Shown: piece after piece, positions 24,611-37,800 of the stretch
Layout: every line of letters begins with the position of its first letter
Numbering within the stretch: position 1 is the first letter of the stretch
Origin: Protea cynaroides
Taxonomy: Eukaryota; Streptophyta; Magnoliopsida; Proteales; Proteaceae
Direction: 5' to 3'
Assembly: GCA_028583415.1 (NCBI GenBank)
Contig: CM053276.1
Coordinates: forward strand, 121,079,666-121,143,665
DNA: 64,000 bases
Made by a program: the position numbers and the translations under genes
The notes under the pieces: model-generated
Told to the model about the DNA's origin: nothing
The model's input: the letters and a program-made list of their open reading frames with translations, nothing else
The model's database searches: none

Positions 24611-24724
24611 CTACAATTATTGCATCATATAAGATTTTGCTGGGTATCACAGAGCATAGATCCAGTACGAGGATGGCTTGACACCCAAGTCCCACAGCTC
24701 TCCTCAACATTATTTCACTAAGCG
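21976..24724. other. Intergenic region; promoter side of the Rossmann gene, 3' side of CBP60
   Basis: No coding region is supported. A short inverted pair, CCAAATCGTCTCC (about 22119) and GGAGACGATTTGG (about 22227), lies in the presumed promoter, and AAATCGTCTCC recurs near 34027 upstream of CBP60. A poly-A tract of about 30 bases lies near 24578-24608. The minus-strand 115-codon frame over it is a homopolymer artefact. Confidence 0.5.
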
Positions 24725-27700
24725 CTAATCATCCAACTCAACAAGTTGTGCCCGCTTCTCAGCCGCTTGCTTCCTGATAAAAATACCCCACCTCAGGGCT
24801 GCCTTGAGCTTGAGCCATCCTACAACAGCTTTGCCAGATGGACGGGACCGTTCCTCATCATAACTATAGTTTGGTGATGGGGATGGCATGAATGATGAAT
24901 ACTGATATCCATCCTCAACAACATTATGGCCTCCCATGCTGAACACTCGAAGCAGCTGCTGCATGTCTTCATTGAGTTCATTCCCAAGCATCTCATGACT
25001 TCTCATGCGGATTTCTTCCTCTGAGAAGAAGTCATCGACTCCTTTATTATCGTGGTTACGTGACCAGTCATCATAAGAAGTAAGATTAGTTGCCTGGACA
25101 GATGGACCAACATTCTGGAAACCTGTTGGTGACGAAAGTGGTGGTCCCAGGGCTAGTGCAGCAATGTTATCATTTCTCATTACGTGGACCTGGTTTGGAG
25201 CTCCAATCAACTGGTTCTGTGGTGCATATGAAGTGCCATCAAACTGCATATGGGTATTCGAGTTTACTTGCTGAGGCTGTGTGGGGTAATGAGAAGCCAG
25301 ATTATCATTATACCCTGAAATTGAAGGGGGAGAAAAGGATCCACATCAACCTCAAATCTAAAATGTACACGACATAATCAGCATGCATACATGTGTGTGC
25401 ACGTGGGTATGTATGCTCTAGAGAGAGAGAGAGAGAGAGAGAGATCAAACACCCTCCTTTCATAGACAACTCAGCCTTATCCCAACTAAATGGAGTTGGC
25501 TAAATGAATCTTCTTCTCTAATCAGTTCTACTCCAAAAAATAATTGTTATGCATATCTTTCCTCGCCACTTCTCCTAGGGTCACTTTAGGCCTACCCTTG
25601 GCTCTTTTAGCTCCTCTAATCTGAATCATATCACTGGGCCTTACTGAAAGATTCAAAGACCTCCCTTGTACATGTCTGTGCCACCTCAAACAACTTTCTC
25701 AACTTATCATGTATCAAAGTAACTCCTAAACTAGTCCTAATATGTTCATTCCTTATTTTATCTTTTCTAGTTTTATGACTCATCCATCTCAACATCCTCA
25801 TTTTAGCTGCACTAAGTTTATTTAAATGTTGTTTCTTTAATACTTCCAAACATTCAGTTTCATAGTCTATAAATCATTTCTGGTCATATAACTATCCCAT
25901 AAAAATCTTCCTTTGGGTTTTAAAAGAATAATGTCAATCACACAACACCCTCCCCTCACAGACACAAAATCTAAATAAAATTCACAGATTAGATGATAGT
26001 TTCAAAGAATGGCCAATACCAAATTACCAACACAGAATGCCTGATCTGTATTGGGCATGGAACCTCTACAAAAACTACACAAGCTTATAGCCTTAAATAG
26101 AAAAAAGAAAAAAAGGAAAAAAAAAAAAAAAAACAAAAACAAAAACAAAAAATGAAAACTGTCAATGTCACTTAGACATGAACATGTGATGTCCGACCAT
26201 AGCGGAATTTAGTATTTTTGTGCATGATTCTAGGCTTCAATCGAAACTGACCGAAATCTCCGAGTTGTCTCGGCTTGGGACCAGGCGGAAATGAAACTCA
26301 GGTTTCAACCCAGGGAGGCCCAGGGGACAAAACCTAGTGTTAAAACCTCGAAACAAGATTCAGCACGTCTCAGTTTCGGGCCTGACCAAAACCTGCCTTG
26401 AAACCGAGATTTAGCTCCTTGTTTTTGTTGTTAAATTACCATGATTGGCAAGCCCTCTGAATGTTAAGTTCACTGCTTTCTATGGTCCCAAAAATCTTAC
26501 CCCCAACAGCCAAGCCTGCATCCATTGAAGGCTGCTCTGAAAGAGCAGGAATAGGTAGGTTGGGAAGAGGGAGTTGCTGATCGAATGAACTGCCATAATC
26601 TGCAGAGCCCATAGGAAGTTCGCTTCGAGTCGATCTTCTGTTCTGCTTAAAGCTTACAAGTGCCTTGCCATCATACTCTATAACATGCAACCAATTGTCA
26701 TATGCCTTCTTCACCAAGGTATCTACATAGACCTGCAAAACCAATCATTTCTCGTTTCGTCAAGCTTCAATGCTGACAACTGTTCATCAGAAAACCACTT
26801 TCAACTATATAGAAAGGTTAATTTATTTAATGCTTTAAAGATGGGGAATAAAGATCCTAGGACAAGTCAAGGGGTAGCAATTGACTTCAAAATCTTGTGA
26901 TCAGATATTTATCTTGGGATTATAGACATATTTACATTTTCATTTTTGCTTCTATCTTTTTAAGAGGGAGCCGAATATCAAAAAGGAAATCTACTCATCA
27001 GGTTCAAAATTCTAGTTCAATACAGACATGAAATTTGATGTTAGAACTTGCAGTTTGCACAAATAAGCTGAAGCCACTGTATACTTGGTCTGAAACTAAT
27101 GGTTTTGAGAAGACGAATTGAAGTTTAAGTTCTCCCAATCAAACTTTGGTTATAGAATTAAAACGAAATCAACATTTTTACACATAAGCTCATACTACCC
27201 AACAGAAATACTTTGCATAATATCATAAAGAGGTACAAATGGGAGTATGATACTAACCTTCTGACTGTCAGAAAGAGAATCCGCAGGATAAAACTGTCCA
27301 CCTGCAATAAGTCCACTCAGTTCATATATATTGTTAAAAATGACACCAGCGTTCCTCGTGTCGTCCTGATAGTAGACATAAAGTTTTCCACTTAGAACGC
27401 AAGTCTTTGCATGTTCTACAAGAATCTCCCACATCTTATTGGACATGCCACTGCCAAGGATCTACAACCACCATAGAAAAATCAGATGACACCCAAGCAA
27501 GATATAACTTTCTAACTAGGCAACCGTATTCTGTATCCTTACATTCCGCAATTTCTGTTGGTCTCTGACAGCAAGCCGAAGAAAGTCCTCGACAGTGTAT
27601 ATTCCAGCCTTATTCAACTTCTTATGGAACGATCCATCCTTGCCAATCTTCTCCAACCTCCACACATCATCTTTTAATGCAGGTGGATAGTGCTTCTTGT

Positions 27701-30700
27701 ATACTGCCAGAGGCCCAAAATAAGTAACATAATTAGTCATTTAGTAAATAGGCATATTATTCAACAGTGCAACCCATGTTGCAAACAAGTAAAATGACAG
27801 CTCAGTGAGATATGAATGTACATTCCCCCCTGTGATCCTTGACAGTAAATGCATCTGTTTTTGCTTCACGAATATGAGTTCCCTCAAAGTAGCCTGAGGC
27901 AACCTTTACACCCAGTCTGAACTTCCTGCTCCTTATCCAGCTAGAGTTGTCTGTAAATGTGAGGTCTCCAAGGGTTCCTACACCTTCCTTCAGTGTCACT
28001 TGCAAGTCCCCAGTCAAAAGAGGTCTCTTTCCTTCACGCTCTTTCACCACATGGCTCTCAAAGTCCTCTTGTGTCCAATCATCATCATCTTCATTGTTGA
28101 AATCGCCTTCAAGCACAACAACATCTAGTTTTGCCGAGGATTCAGGCCCTGATGTTACCACAAGGCCTGTGTTTGCATCAATCAAGACAATATGGATTGC
28201 AGCACCTTGCTCCCCTTCTACTTTTCCCCCTGTAAAAAGAGGGAGGGACAACCTAGACCTGAATTGCAGCTGCAAGTTTCTTCCATCAGGCCCTTCTATT
28301 CGTTTTGGAGAAGACCTACACATCATTAAATCTTAATAAGCTAAGGTCAAGCCATCACAACAAATAGCATTAACAAGGAATTATAAGGAAGAGTGATGGC
28401 TACATTGGGAAGTAATCGAAATGGAAAGCATGAATGTAAAGACAAGTCTGGCACAGGATTATGGCCCCACCTCCTATGCAAAACTACAATTATCTACGTT
28501 AGCATTACAACACAGGAACCTAATGTACTTGGCAACAGGTTCGGGATATAGAATCCAAAAGGGGAACACAGCCCCACCTCCACTGCAAAGAACATGAAAG
28601 AGATAAGCCTGCAACCTCTCGACAGGTGCATGTGTATAAAGCAAGTATTAATTCATGATCATTTATGCATTCTGTACCACGCAGGGATCAACTTTTGTTA
28701 AATAGAGAACAACATGCCCATGTACATAGCTTCAACAAATAATGCTCACTGAGAAACCCCTCATATAATGTTTTCATAAGTGTGGATCTATCATCAGAAC
28801 TTATCATCCAAATGATGATTCTTCCTTGCAATGCAAGGATAGAGTTAACAGAGGAAAGATAAAATGGGCTCTTTCCATTTATAGCTGTCATGTTTTTGAA
28901 AGAAATAGAATCAAGCACTAAGTACAAAGATGGAAAGAACTTCATCCTATCGGGCTTCAATCATCAAGCATTTTAAATGAGACCACCCAAATTATACAGG
29001 ATCACCTTTCTGCCTTTCTATACAGTGAGTAGTCTACAAGACCATGAAATTTTTACCATGGGGTTCAGCCATTCCCTGCAATTAGTACAAATATTAGTTC
29101 ATTAAGAGAAAAATGGGTGACGAAACTCTCAAATAAAAACCCAGTTACAAGAAAAACATCACCACTGATTTTTTTCCCTTTTCGGAATCAAGTCCTACAC
29201 AAATGATTATAGGTTTTCACAGGCACCCAAAAGAGGAGAACTACCCCCCCGGCGCATTCTCAATCATCTCAGTTAATCCACTATTCCACTTCATAGAAGT
29301 AGTTGCTTTAGACAATCTGTATGTTGAAAGTCTTTTTACTTCCAGTATTAACAAGACTGTCAATTCAATATTTGCTTCCCCTCAGACAGAGTCATATGTA
29401 CATGTAAATCATGACCATATGAATACACAAGAACAATAATAATGGCTCACTCCAGGGCATATGTATATATTGAAAGGCATATTAGTCATATGGACGAACA
29501 AAACCTAATTTTCATGGGTGCAGAACTAAAGTTTATAGGAATCAATTTCCAGCCGTACAGCCTCAACATGATTCCTCAAAACTCCTGTATTTTCTCTTGA
29601 TTGAAACTTAGCTGCTATCCATACATCTATCCAAAGAACCCTAATTCCTCTCCCTTCTCTGCATGGCAAAGAGAAAATAACAAAAGTAAAACAGAGGAAA
29701 GATAAAAGATTTCCATGTGGAGAATTCCTTGTACTGTTTGTACCATGTTTTAAAGGATCAGATAAAACTAATAACAATCACATGATTTCTACAGGAATTG
29801 CCTAGAACTACCCAATCTTACTACCGGATCCAACATAACATATTGAGTTTTGATGCAGGATACACCATCTTTGCGTTGAGATACGCCATCTTTGATGAAG
29901 AAAAATACCATCTTCATGTTCAATCATGCTTATAGGATCAGCTGATCCATCATGGACGAACATCAGCATTGCCTGTGACAATCCACAATCTGATACAGAC
30001 CTTAAGTTCTTGGGTACTACTGCAGTCTCACTTAGACAAACAATAACTGACAACATATTTGCTATTGTGAGTGGGTGTGTGTGTGTGTGTGTGTGTGTGT
30101 TGGGGGGGAGAGAGAGAGAGAGAGATCTTGTCGAAATGTCAATTCATAAAATGTGCCAAGCATACAATCACGCAAGGAAAATTAATTACTGGCATCCACC
30201 ACCAAACATTTTCTGTACAGCGATGATCTGGCCAAGCTCTCACCTCCCATCGAGCCTAGCAGGCCCTAATTTTGCCAGTGCACGCTCCACTTCTTCACTA
30301 ACCTGCTTCGCACAAAATGCAGTAAGAAATTATAAGGGAAAAAATGGCAAGCACAGATTATTAGATCAAAGAGGAAGATCAACAAGAAATATTTCTTTTT
30401 GTCTGACCAATTAGACTTTCTCCAATAGCAGATTTCACTAATGTCTATTGAATCCAGAAATACAGCATCCACAGTTGCACACATCGCTGGGTCTTGATAG
30501 TCCAAAACAGAAAGTTCTTTAGATTAATGAGCTACAACAAAGCACTCATCAATCCTAAAGCTCTAATGAGCTGATCACAAATGATTTAAACAAAGCAAAT
30601 ACACCCACCGCAGCAGCATTTTGTACAGCCATGATGCATCTAAATTTAAATAGTAATACATTGGAGCTGATCACAAATGATTTAAACAAAGTGAATACTT

Positions 30701-33487
30701 ATGGAGATCAAGGTTGTCAAGGCATCATCTAGGCGCCCAGGCGCCTTGGTGGCGCCTTGGAAATTAGGCCTAGTCAAGCGGTCGTCTAGGCAGGCACCTT
30801 GGCCGCCTTGGACGTCCAGCGACCCTCCAACGCCTGGGATTGAATTTTCGTTGCGACAACCTTGATGGAGATATCCTAACCTATATCAAACAAATGGCAC
30901 ATCTGTTCAATTTTAATCAAACTTCTAGAACAGAACTAACAAAACAGTGACCAAAAGTTAAGATACCTCTTAGACTCACAAAAATTTAAACACAAAAGAC
31001 TTGATCAGATGATTTATCAATCTGAATATACTGATTTCCTATGGGTTTTTTAATCCTCTCTTTCCTGGTCATCAATAAAACTGATTGATTTGAGTAATTA
31101 AGAACCCTAAACATGCTGATACTGCCTGTCAAATCATCTAAATGGGACCAATGATTATATTAAATATTGGATTAGAACTTTTAACAGTTCAGTACTTCTA
31201 AACATTATGAAATTATATGCTTAATAAATTTCAAAATCAAAATAAGTGCACGACTGAAATCAAAGAAAATAGTAACAAAATATAATAAATAAGTTTTTTT
31301 CGTTTGTGATCAGTAAAAGTCACACAATAAGTTGCAGCATAGTAATTTCCACAGGCTAGAGATTAAGATACCATACTAGGAAAAGAAAAAAAAAAGGGCT
31401 TAAGATTCACCAGATGTGAAACAAGTTCGGTCAACAAAAAGGCAACTACCTTTTTAAACAACACACGAACATGATATTCTCACTTATAATAAGAAGCAAC
31501 CATGAAGGGCGGGTCCCAAGATCTGATTCACATGAATAGTGAGGACCAATAGCTCCTACTCCTTTTTCCTCCAACCGAGAGGAAAATTCCTACTCCATTC
31601 TCAAAGTTCTTAAACATGTACAAGAGATAAATGCAAAAAAAGACTTATCTCTTTCTAGGATTAATTGAACAAAAGTATTTCTCTCATATGGTCTAAGCAA
31701 AAATCTCTCTGGTTGCCAAGGCCCCTTGAAAAATAATCTTGGGCGTCCAGGACTCTTCTAACGCCTTGTCGAGATGACAACCTTGCTCTCCCCCCCACCC
31801 TCGGTCTCGAATGGAACATCTAAAAATATTCCAATATCTAGAAGAATAGTATTGGACATTGAGGGACTCAAATATGAAATTTGATGAGACTCAACCAAGA
31901 AACTTCGTCCATCGATACAGTTTCTCTTTGACCACTGGTTTCTGTGACCAATTGAAAAAACTGTAAATCAAATACTTCATCATAAGTTTTTTCTTTGTCT
32001 ATCTGACCAGTTGTAGGACCAACAATGCTCTGAACATGTTAGGTGCTAAAGCAAAGAAAAAAATACAATTTCTTAATTACTGGTCTGAATAACTAACCTC
32101 CAAAAGACTAAGAATGTTGACAAGTGAGTGTAAATCATAAAACTCCATAACCAGATATGGTTCATTTATAGTATTGAAAAATTCAATTGGACTTCTAGGT
32201 ATTTAAAGTACTACAAAAATAAATTCATCAAAGAAAAAGCACTTAAGTGTGTAACAACAACACAATGACTAAACCGAAAAACTCTGGCCCAGCATATCCA
32301 GAGGAAACATGAAAAGAAACACCCAGATTCCAGATATAAAGAAAGAGTGAACCAGTGTATGAGATTGTTTATCTTACAACTCTACGAAGAATAGGCTCCA
32401 ATGATGAGCAAAGTTTCTGTAGACTATCCACCTTGAGAGCCTCAACAATTACACTGCATGCAAATTTATTTTTCAATGAACTGGTTCTTATATACAAATT
32501 GATAATACAGAAAAAACCAAATTCTGATTTTTGTTTCTCTTTAAAAAATTAAAAAGAAAGAGTACGGAAAAAAAGCTGCTTAAGATAGAACTCAATGATA
32601 GTAGTAACACACATCCACAAGGGCTAAAGGAACAAACAAGGTTCAGCAATGTCTAAGTTTAGCCATGAATTTGAAGCCTCAACTAGCAAAGCAGCTGACA
32701 GAGCTGAAATAAATGACAATCAGAGGAATCCCTTTCTTCCACACTTATCTCAAGAAGCTGCTAATTTGTTACTGTAATCCATATTTCATCCTAAATCGCC
32801 AACATCCCATTATAGGATAACTAACTGATAGAATTTTCACACTATGAAACTGGGTACCCTGTAAACGTACAGAAGATCAACAGGGGCAACATCGAGAGAA
32901 AATCTCGAGCAAGACCTCACGGGGCAAACCACTAAGTGCTAAGTTCCATTATTCTCCTCTCAAAATTCTTACATTCTAATGACATTTTTGTTGTCTAAAA
33001 AACTTTTGTATCCAGAAACAATTTCCTTTATTTGTAATGACATCAAATTAAGTGTTAGAGATATTCCAAAACAAGTGAATGTGTCAGTATCTCAGTCCTC
33101 CTTTTCTCTAAAAGCAACCACTAGCACTTTTTTCTGAAAGCAACCACTAGCAGTTCAACTTCAAATTAAAGCTGCGAGTACCTGAAGTTGCAAATTCTTC
33201 TCCTTACATCTTATTCCCGCAAAATAGCATTTTCATCCGATAATTAACGTAGACAAAACGCAAAATTGTGCTTACAAAAAGAAAGAAATAGGGAATTTTT
33301 CAATTAAACCCGACTAATTCAAAGAATCTATAACATAACCAATCACTAGCAAAATAAAGAATCACCTAGCAAGTGCAGGCCGCTTCTTCGCAGGCTGTTC
33401 CTCTTCTGCATCATGCGGATCCAGCCCTCTTTTCTCCCTATTCATAGTGTTTGACCTCTCCAGATACCTCGTCGTAGGCCTCTGCAT
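24725..33487 (-). CDS. CBP60: Calmodulin-binding protein 60 (CBP60 B/C/D-type)
   Basis: CBP60 proteins are plant nuclear, DNA-binding regulators of immunity and growth; most bind Ca2+/calmodulin. Eight minus-strand coding exons, in order: 33487-33366, 32453-32378, 30302-30244, 28315-27822, 27703-27543, 27461-27258, 26732-26501 and 25314-24725. They sum to 1938 bases, 645 residues plus stop, the usual length for this clade. The start MQRPTTRYLERSNTM fits family N-termini; a Lys/Arg patch (AKKRPALAR) could be a nuclear signal. The CBP60 core spans about residues 86-372 (RSSPKRIEGPDGRNLQLQFR, GTLGDLTFTDNSSWIRSRKF, YKKHYPPALKDDVWRLEKI, GSGMSNKMWEILVEHAKTC). The C-terminal GWLKLKAALRWGIFIRKQAA, an amphipathic basic helix, is the expected calmodulin-binding site. 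Its presence and position favour the B/C/D group over the plant-specific immune types SARD1 and CBP60g. All junctions restore frame; no lesions seen. Introns are long (up to 2.1 kb) and host repeats. Confidence 0.95.
25400..25450. repeat. (GA)n microsatellite
   Basis: A run of GA dinucleotides (GAGAGAGAGAGA) in the last CBP60 intron, next to the 3' end of the LINE fragment. Confidence 0.8.
25455..25880 (-). mobile_element. LINE fragment (RTE-like), reverse-transcriptase C-terminus, frameshifted
   Basis: On the minus strand the sequence reads KMRMLRWMSHKTRKDKIRNE and then GVTLIHDKLR, the conserved stretch after the catalytic part of plant non-LTR reverse transcriptases. The frame then slips by one base; the next part (LRWHRHVQGR, then RPKVTLGE) continues in another frame. 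The 3' end carries the typical RTE tail wording (ATTTAGCCAACTCCATTTAG, GGGATAAGGCTGAG). It is a short dead 3' piece in the last intron of CBP60, as expected from 5'-truncated LINE insertions. Confidence 0.75.
26190..26420. repeat. Diverged repeat with CGAAAC/GATCTC-like words
   Basis: In the same CBP60 intron, repeated words such as TCTCGGCTTGGGACC, GAAACTCAGGTTTCAACC and GAAACCGAGATTTAG resemble the subterminal arms of the hAT element at 7804-8460. I found no clean ends or target duplication, so this is a weak call. Confidence 0.35.
30076..30125. repeat. (GT)n / (GA)n compound microsatellite
   Basis: GT dinucleotides are followed by a G run and GA dinucleotides, in CBP60 intron 3. Confidence 0.8.
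30709..30864. mobile_element. Short hAT-like MITE in a CBP60 intron
   Basis: The element is 156 bases, starts CAAGGTTGTCAAGGC and ends TTGCGACAACCTTG, giving the inverted repeat CAAGGTTGTC. The 8-base target duplication ATGGAGAT is perfect at 30701-30708 and 30865-30872. The interior is dense in GGCGCC and CCTTGG words. It lies in the 2.1-kb intron 2 near exon 3. A related broken piece (GGTTGCCAAGGCCCCTTG .. GACAACCTTG) is at about 31710-31785. Confidence 0.8.
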
Positions 33488-34444
33488 TTAACCGAGTTTC
33501 CGCAGCGACAACACAACAAAACCCTAAATTTCACAGATCTGAAACCCAAAATCACTCTCCCTCTCAGCAATTCGCCACCAAATCAAATCCTTAACCACTT
33601 TACAGACCACTCCTAAACTCCCGATTCCGGATCTAATATTACTTAAAAATTCAGCTCAGATTTCATGAAATTCAGTAGTAGATTCAAAGTAGAAAAAAAC
33701 CAGATAAGGTCAAGTGGAACAAAAAGGGAGAGGGAGAGGGAGAGAGAGAGAATCGAGACCTTTGAGAAGCTTTTAAGAGACTAAGTAGGACTGGGAAATT
33801 TCCACGAACGACAGAATTCGAAAACGGAGTCGAAAAAACTGGAGTCTGCAAGTCTGCGAGTTGACGATACGTTCTTTTAACACTTAAAACTCAGGACAGT
33901 GAGAGAGAGAGAATATTCTTACCCCCTGGGCCTCTTCCTGTCTCGTTGGTTCTTGCTGGTTGACGATCGTGAGATCTTGGCCGTCAAATGTTTTAAGTGA
34001 CGATTGTAACCTTACTTTTATGAAGAGAAATCGTCTCCTGTGGTCCTGTCGCGTCTTTTTTTAAATTGACGCAAATAACCTCGTTTTTTGATTGAAATGA
34101 TTAGAGCATGACGTGTTCCCAGTAATAGATACCTCCTCAGGGAAGGGGGTTTGTGGAGTTACAGAAAGCTCCAAATCCACGAAAAAGAATCCAGATCCGA
34201 GCCGGCCGATTTCCACCATTCACAATCCGCCTCCTCTGATGTGGCACTCACATCCGTTAACAAGAGCTGCCGGACATCACATAAAGACAGAGATCTTTAG
34301 TATGTGGGACCCAGAAGACGCGTAAATCCGTATAAATGCTACATTTGCCTTTTCTCATTGGTTTTTTATTTTTGCCCGCACACCCGATCAAAATATTCAA
34401 AGTTGGCTGCAAATTAAATTGGAAAACAATCGTCTGTTGGCCTA
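33488..34444 (-). promoter_or_regulatory. CBP60 5' leader and promoter region
   Basis: Upstream of the CBP60 ATG (minus-strand sense) lies a leader with a telo-box-like TTAGGGTTTT (about 33519-33528). Further up are a CT/GA-rich tract (33725-33752) and a possible leader-intron donor GTCTCG just after CTTCTCAAAG. The transcription start is probably near 33850. Beyond it, to 34444, I see no gene. Confidence 0.45.
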
Positions 34445-34756
34445 TGTTAGAGCAGAATGCATCCTAACCATTGAGAAGGCATCAATCACATCCCCAAATG
34501 TTTTCTCAATAGTTAGGATCAAAACTGCTGTATTAAAGTGTTACAAACGATTCTAACCCAGTTAAATTCCAATCTAATGGTGGAAAACTTCATAGCATGA
34601 TCAGCATATTAAGGCTCATCACCAACAGACAAGATATTATTTGATCAAGATCTTTTATAGCATTTTGATGTAGCAATTCTGATTCTAACCATTGAGAGAG
34701 TATCTGGTAATGTGACTAATATTTTCTTAATAGTCAGGATGTATTCTACTCTAACA
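34445..34756. mobile_element. MITE with about 33-base inverted ends
   Basis: The left end TGTTAGAGCAGAATGCATCC is matched by the reverse complement of the right end (GGATGTATTCTACTCTAACA). The pairing continues inward (CTAACCATTGAGAA against TTCTTAATAGTCAG). It is 312 bases with no coding content. I could not find a clear target duplication, so its superfamily is open. Confidence 0.6.
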
Positions 34757-34808
34757 GAGTGCTATAGAAGATTTTTTTCCCGATTTTGTATACAATTTTT
34801 TTTTTTCT

Positions 34809-37800
34809 AAGTCTTATTCCAAATTACATTATTAGTGTGAAAGCAAGACAACATATTAAATCTCATGGATTTTGAAAAAACAATCAGGAAGCCATTGGCT
34901 AAGTGATTTCACGAAATACATAATCATAACAACTTAGTTTCATCCATTATCATCGGCCAAAGAAGGACTTCATTAGCAGCAATAGAAATCCAACTGCAAA
35001 TGAAGAGTGTAGACAATTCTTGTTTATATGAATGAATTCGAGTTTGCAACTTCTCTCATAACCCTAGCTCTAGATGAGGGTTGAAAAGCCCCCACCCTAG
35101 GTTAGTTAGACTTTGATTTATCCATTATTGTAATATAATTTCATTAATTCTTTTTTATTTATTAGGTAATAAGAACCTCTATTGATTTATTACATTCATA
35201 AAAGAGTGTACATCTGATTTATATAAGTCGACTAGCCAAATAGATGAGTCATCCCAATACGTTAAACCTTTTCCCAATACTACGTGTTTGGCTACAATAT
35301 GAGTGACTGAATTTGTAGATCTGGAAATATGAAAAAACTAAACCTTACAAAAAGAAGGAATATAATTTCATTAATTTGGTCCTATGACTTTTGTAACGTG
35401 ATTTTCTATCTATTTATTTTTAGTTTTCTTAGTCAAACAAATATATTCTTATTATTTTTTTTTTTATTTCTTTATTTTCTTAAAACTCAATCTATATTAT
35501 GAAAAAAAAAATTTCTTGTTCAATTATATACTGTTCAAACTTAGACACAAGATAAGTAAAACGACCACCCCCACCCTTAGTTACATTCCCATTAACATCG
35601 TTTTAGTATAAAAACCACCTAACCGAAAAAGGAGTATTTAGTGATCAATTTTCAATGTAATCAACGTTTCGATCGTAAAAAGAGCATACAATAATTGAAT
35701 CCTCTTATCTAAGAGATAAAGTATTGATCCTATTCATATACGGTTGTACATAAAACTTTTTGCTTAATTTTTATGTATCTTCCAAATCAAAAGACAAAGT
35801 TGTCGTAAGTATGCACCCAATATCTTACCTAAAGAAAAAAAAAGTATACACCCAATAAATACCCTTGGAAGAGGTAACCATAATCTGTCGTATACCTCAA
35901 GTTCATTGAATCTATAAAGTAAGGATCTTCTTATAGATTCCCCATATTGAAAACGCCATATATGGTTTTTTGTACTCGGTCCATAGGGAGGGGTTTGAGA
36001 CAATAAATGGAATTGAAAATATGGAAGTCTCACAACAAACATAGCCTTGAGGCCGTACAATACAGTATTGCTCGGGTTAACATGGACCCACTCATCTCCA
36101 TTCATCTAATCAACAACAAGCAAACAGAATATTTTTCGGATAAAAAAGATAAGCTACAGCTGTTATAGTCCATGTATGGCTAGAACCTTCTATGACTTCC
36201 AGTATCAAAACCATCAGATGGATAATTAAGAGATTATGTCACGTGGTTAATTATGTGGAACGTCATGATTCTAGCATACGCTAGATGCTTTTAATGAGTG
36301 CGGATAAAGTGTCAAACTTCAGACAATCAAATAACGAATCTTTCAATATATTAGACGGTTGTGATTAATGCTATCATCCTCGGGACAAGAGATGTCCTCA
36401 TCAGTGGAGTGAAGTTGAGGTAGGGTTGGCAACAGTCACCTGTCTTTAGTTTCAACTGTTCAACTTGGCACGATAAGGACCTAAGGGTAATAAATCTTTT
36501 TCTTTTTTTTTGGTTAAGGAAAATAAATCTTCTTATTATCCCAAATATTAATCCTAGTTTTTCGGGCGGATGAGACCTTCAAATGCAGTAAAATGCGTTC
36601 TTTTCGGCTTCTACATGCGCCCCTCTCAATTGCAGTCGAGTGATTTGATCGATTGATTCGAAATCGGTTCCAATTCATTCAAATTCAACCCCGGCCCATC
36701 CTCAATAAAATTTCGATTCCCCCGTCGACGCCCATTGACCATATGGGTCCGATGGTCAAAGCAATGGGTTTGATGCAAAGTCAAAGCAGAGGGTGATGTC
36801 TGGTTGGTTTTTCTTCATCCATGGTGAATAGAGCTGCAAGTTTGAGCTATGTTTTATTAAACCTTGGAAAGACTAAGCCTAAGTTGTAGCTTTAAGCTGA
36901 GCCCGACTCGACATGGCCAACTCAACCTTGAATATATGTAACATCTATTATTTTATTTTATATCTAAAGTCATTAATTATATATGCACGACTCAAACTCT
37001 AAAGTCTTTTCTACCAAAAAAAAAAAAAAAAACTCTTAAGCCCTAAATGCTTCTCCTTAGTCTCACCCCGACTTACCTCACTCTCGCAACCTTGCTTTCT
37101 CTTTATCTTTGGTGAAAGAAATTTTTTTTTTCTCAACCGAATGCTTAAATTCACGAAAAAAACATTATAATTCATGAAGTTCTCCATAACAATACTCATA
37201 GTTGTGACTTGGTATTTACCACAAAAGAAAAAGGGGGGTTATGACTTAATAAGGAATAAAAGATAACAATTCGTTGTTAACACCCTGTTTATTTCGTTGT
37301 AGATTTTTTCATACAAATGATATTTCGTTAATGTAAAAGTTTACTTTTTTTAAAACAAACAACTAAGAATCCTATTTTTCTTAACCAAAAAAAAAAAAAA
37401 AAATAAAAAAATAAAAATCCTATTTTAAAGAAAGGTTTTATTTCAATTCAAGGGAATGACTAACAGAAAACTGTAAAAACACAGAAAAACACAGGTCCAA
37501 TTTAGTCTTAAATTTGAGTTTACCTAATTGGGTTTATATTGGGCTGCCTACAAAATTGAAGGACTTGGGTTCAGCCCAATACTACAAATATCACCCATAT
37601 AGGTTATGGATAAACAAAATGGGCCTTTATGTTTGGTTGCAATCATAAAATGCACAAGTTTTTTCAAAATATGCCATTTAATAATTTCCACGTGGCAGAT
37701 TGAATGTTGCCTCCATTGAGTAGATAAGTAGGCAGAATTGCTACAATATCATTGGACGTAGTGGAATAAGCTTTTCGAAGCGGGCCGAGAATAATGAGTT

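Noticed and set aside
24363..24710. Minus-strand 115-codon frame with poly-Phe
   Set aside because: It is created by a long A/T homopolymer; no domain.
27947..28336. Plus-strand 129-codon frame
   Set aside because: It is antisense to CBP60 exon 4, whose minus-strand translation matches the family throughout.
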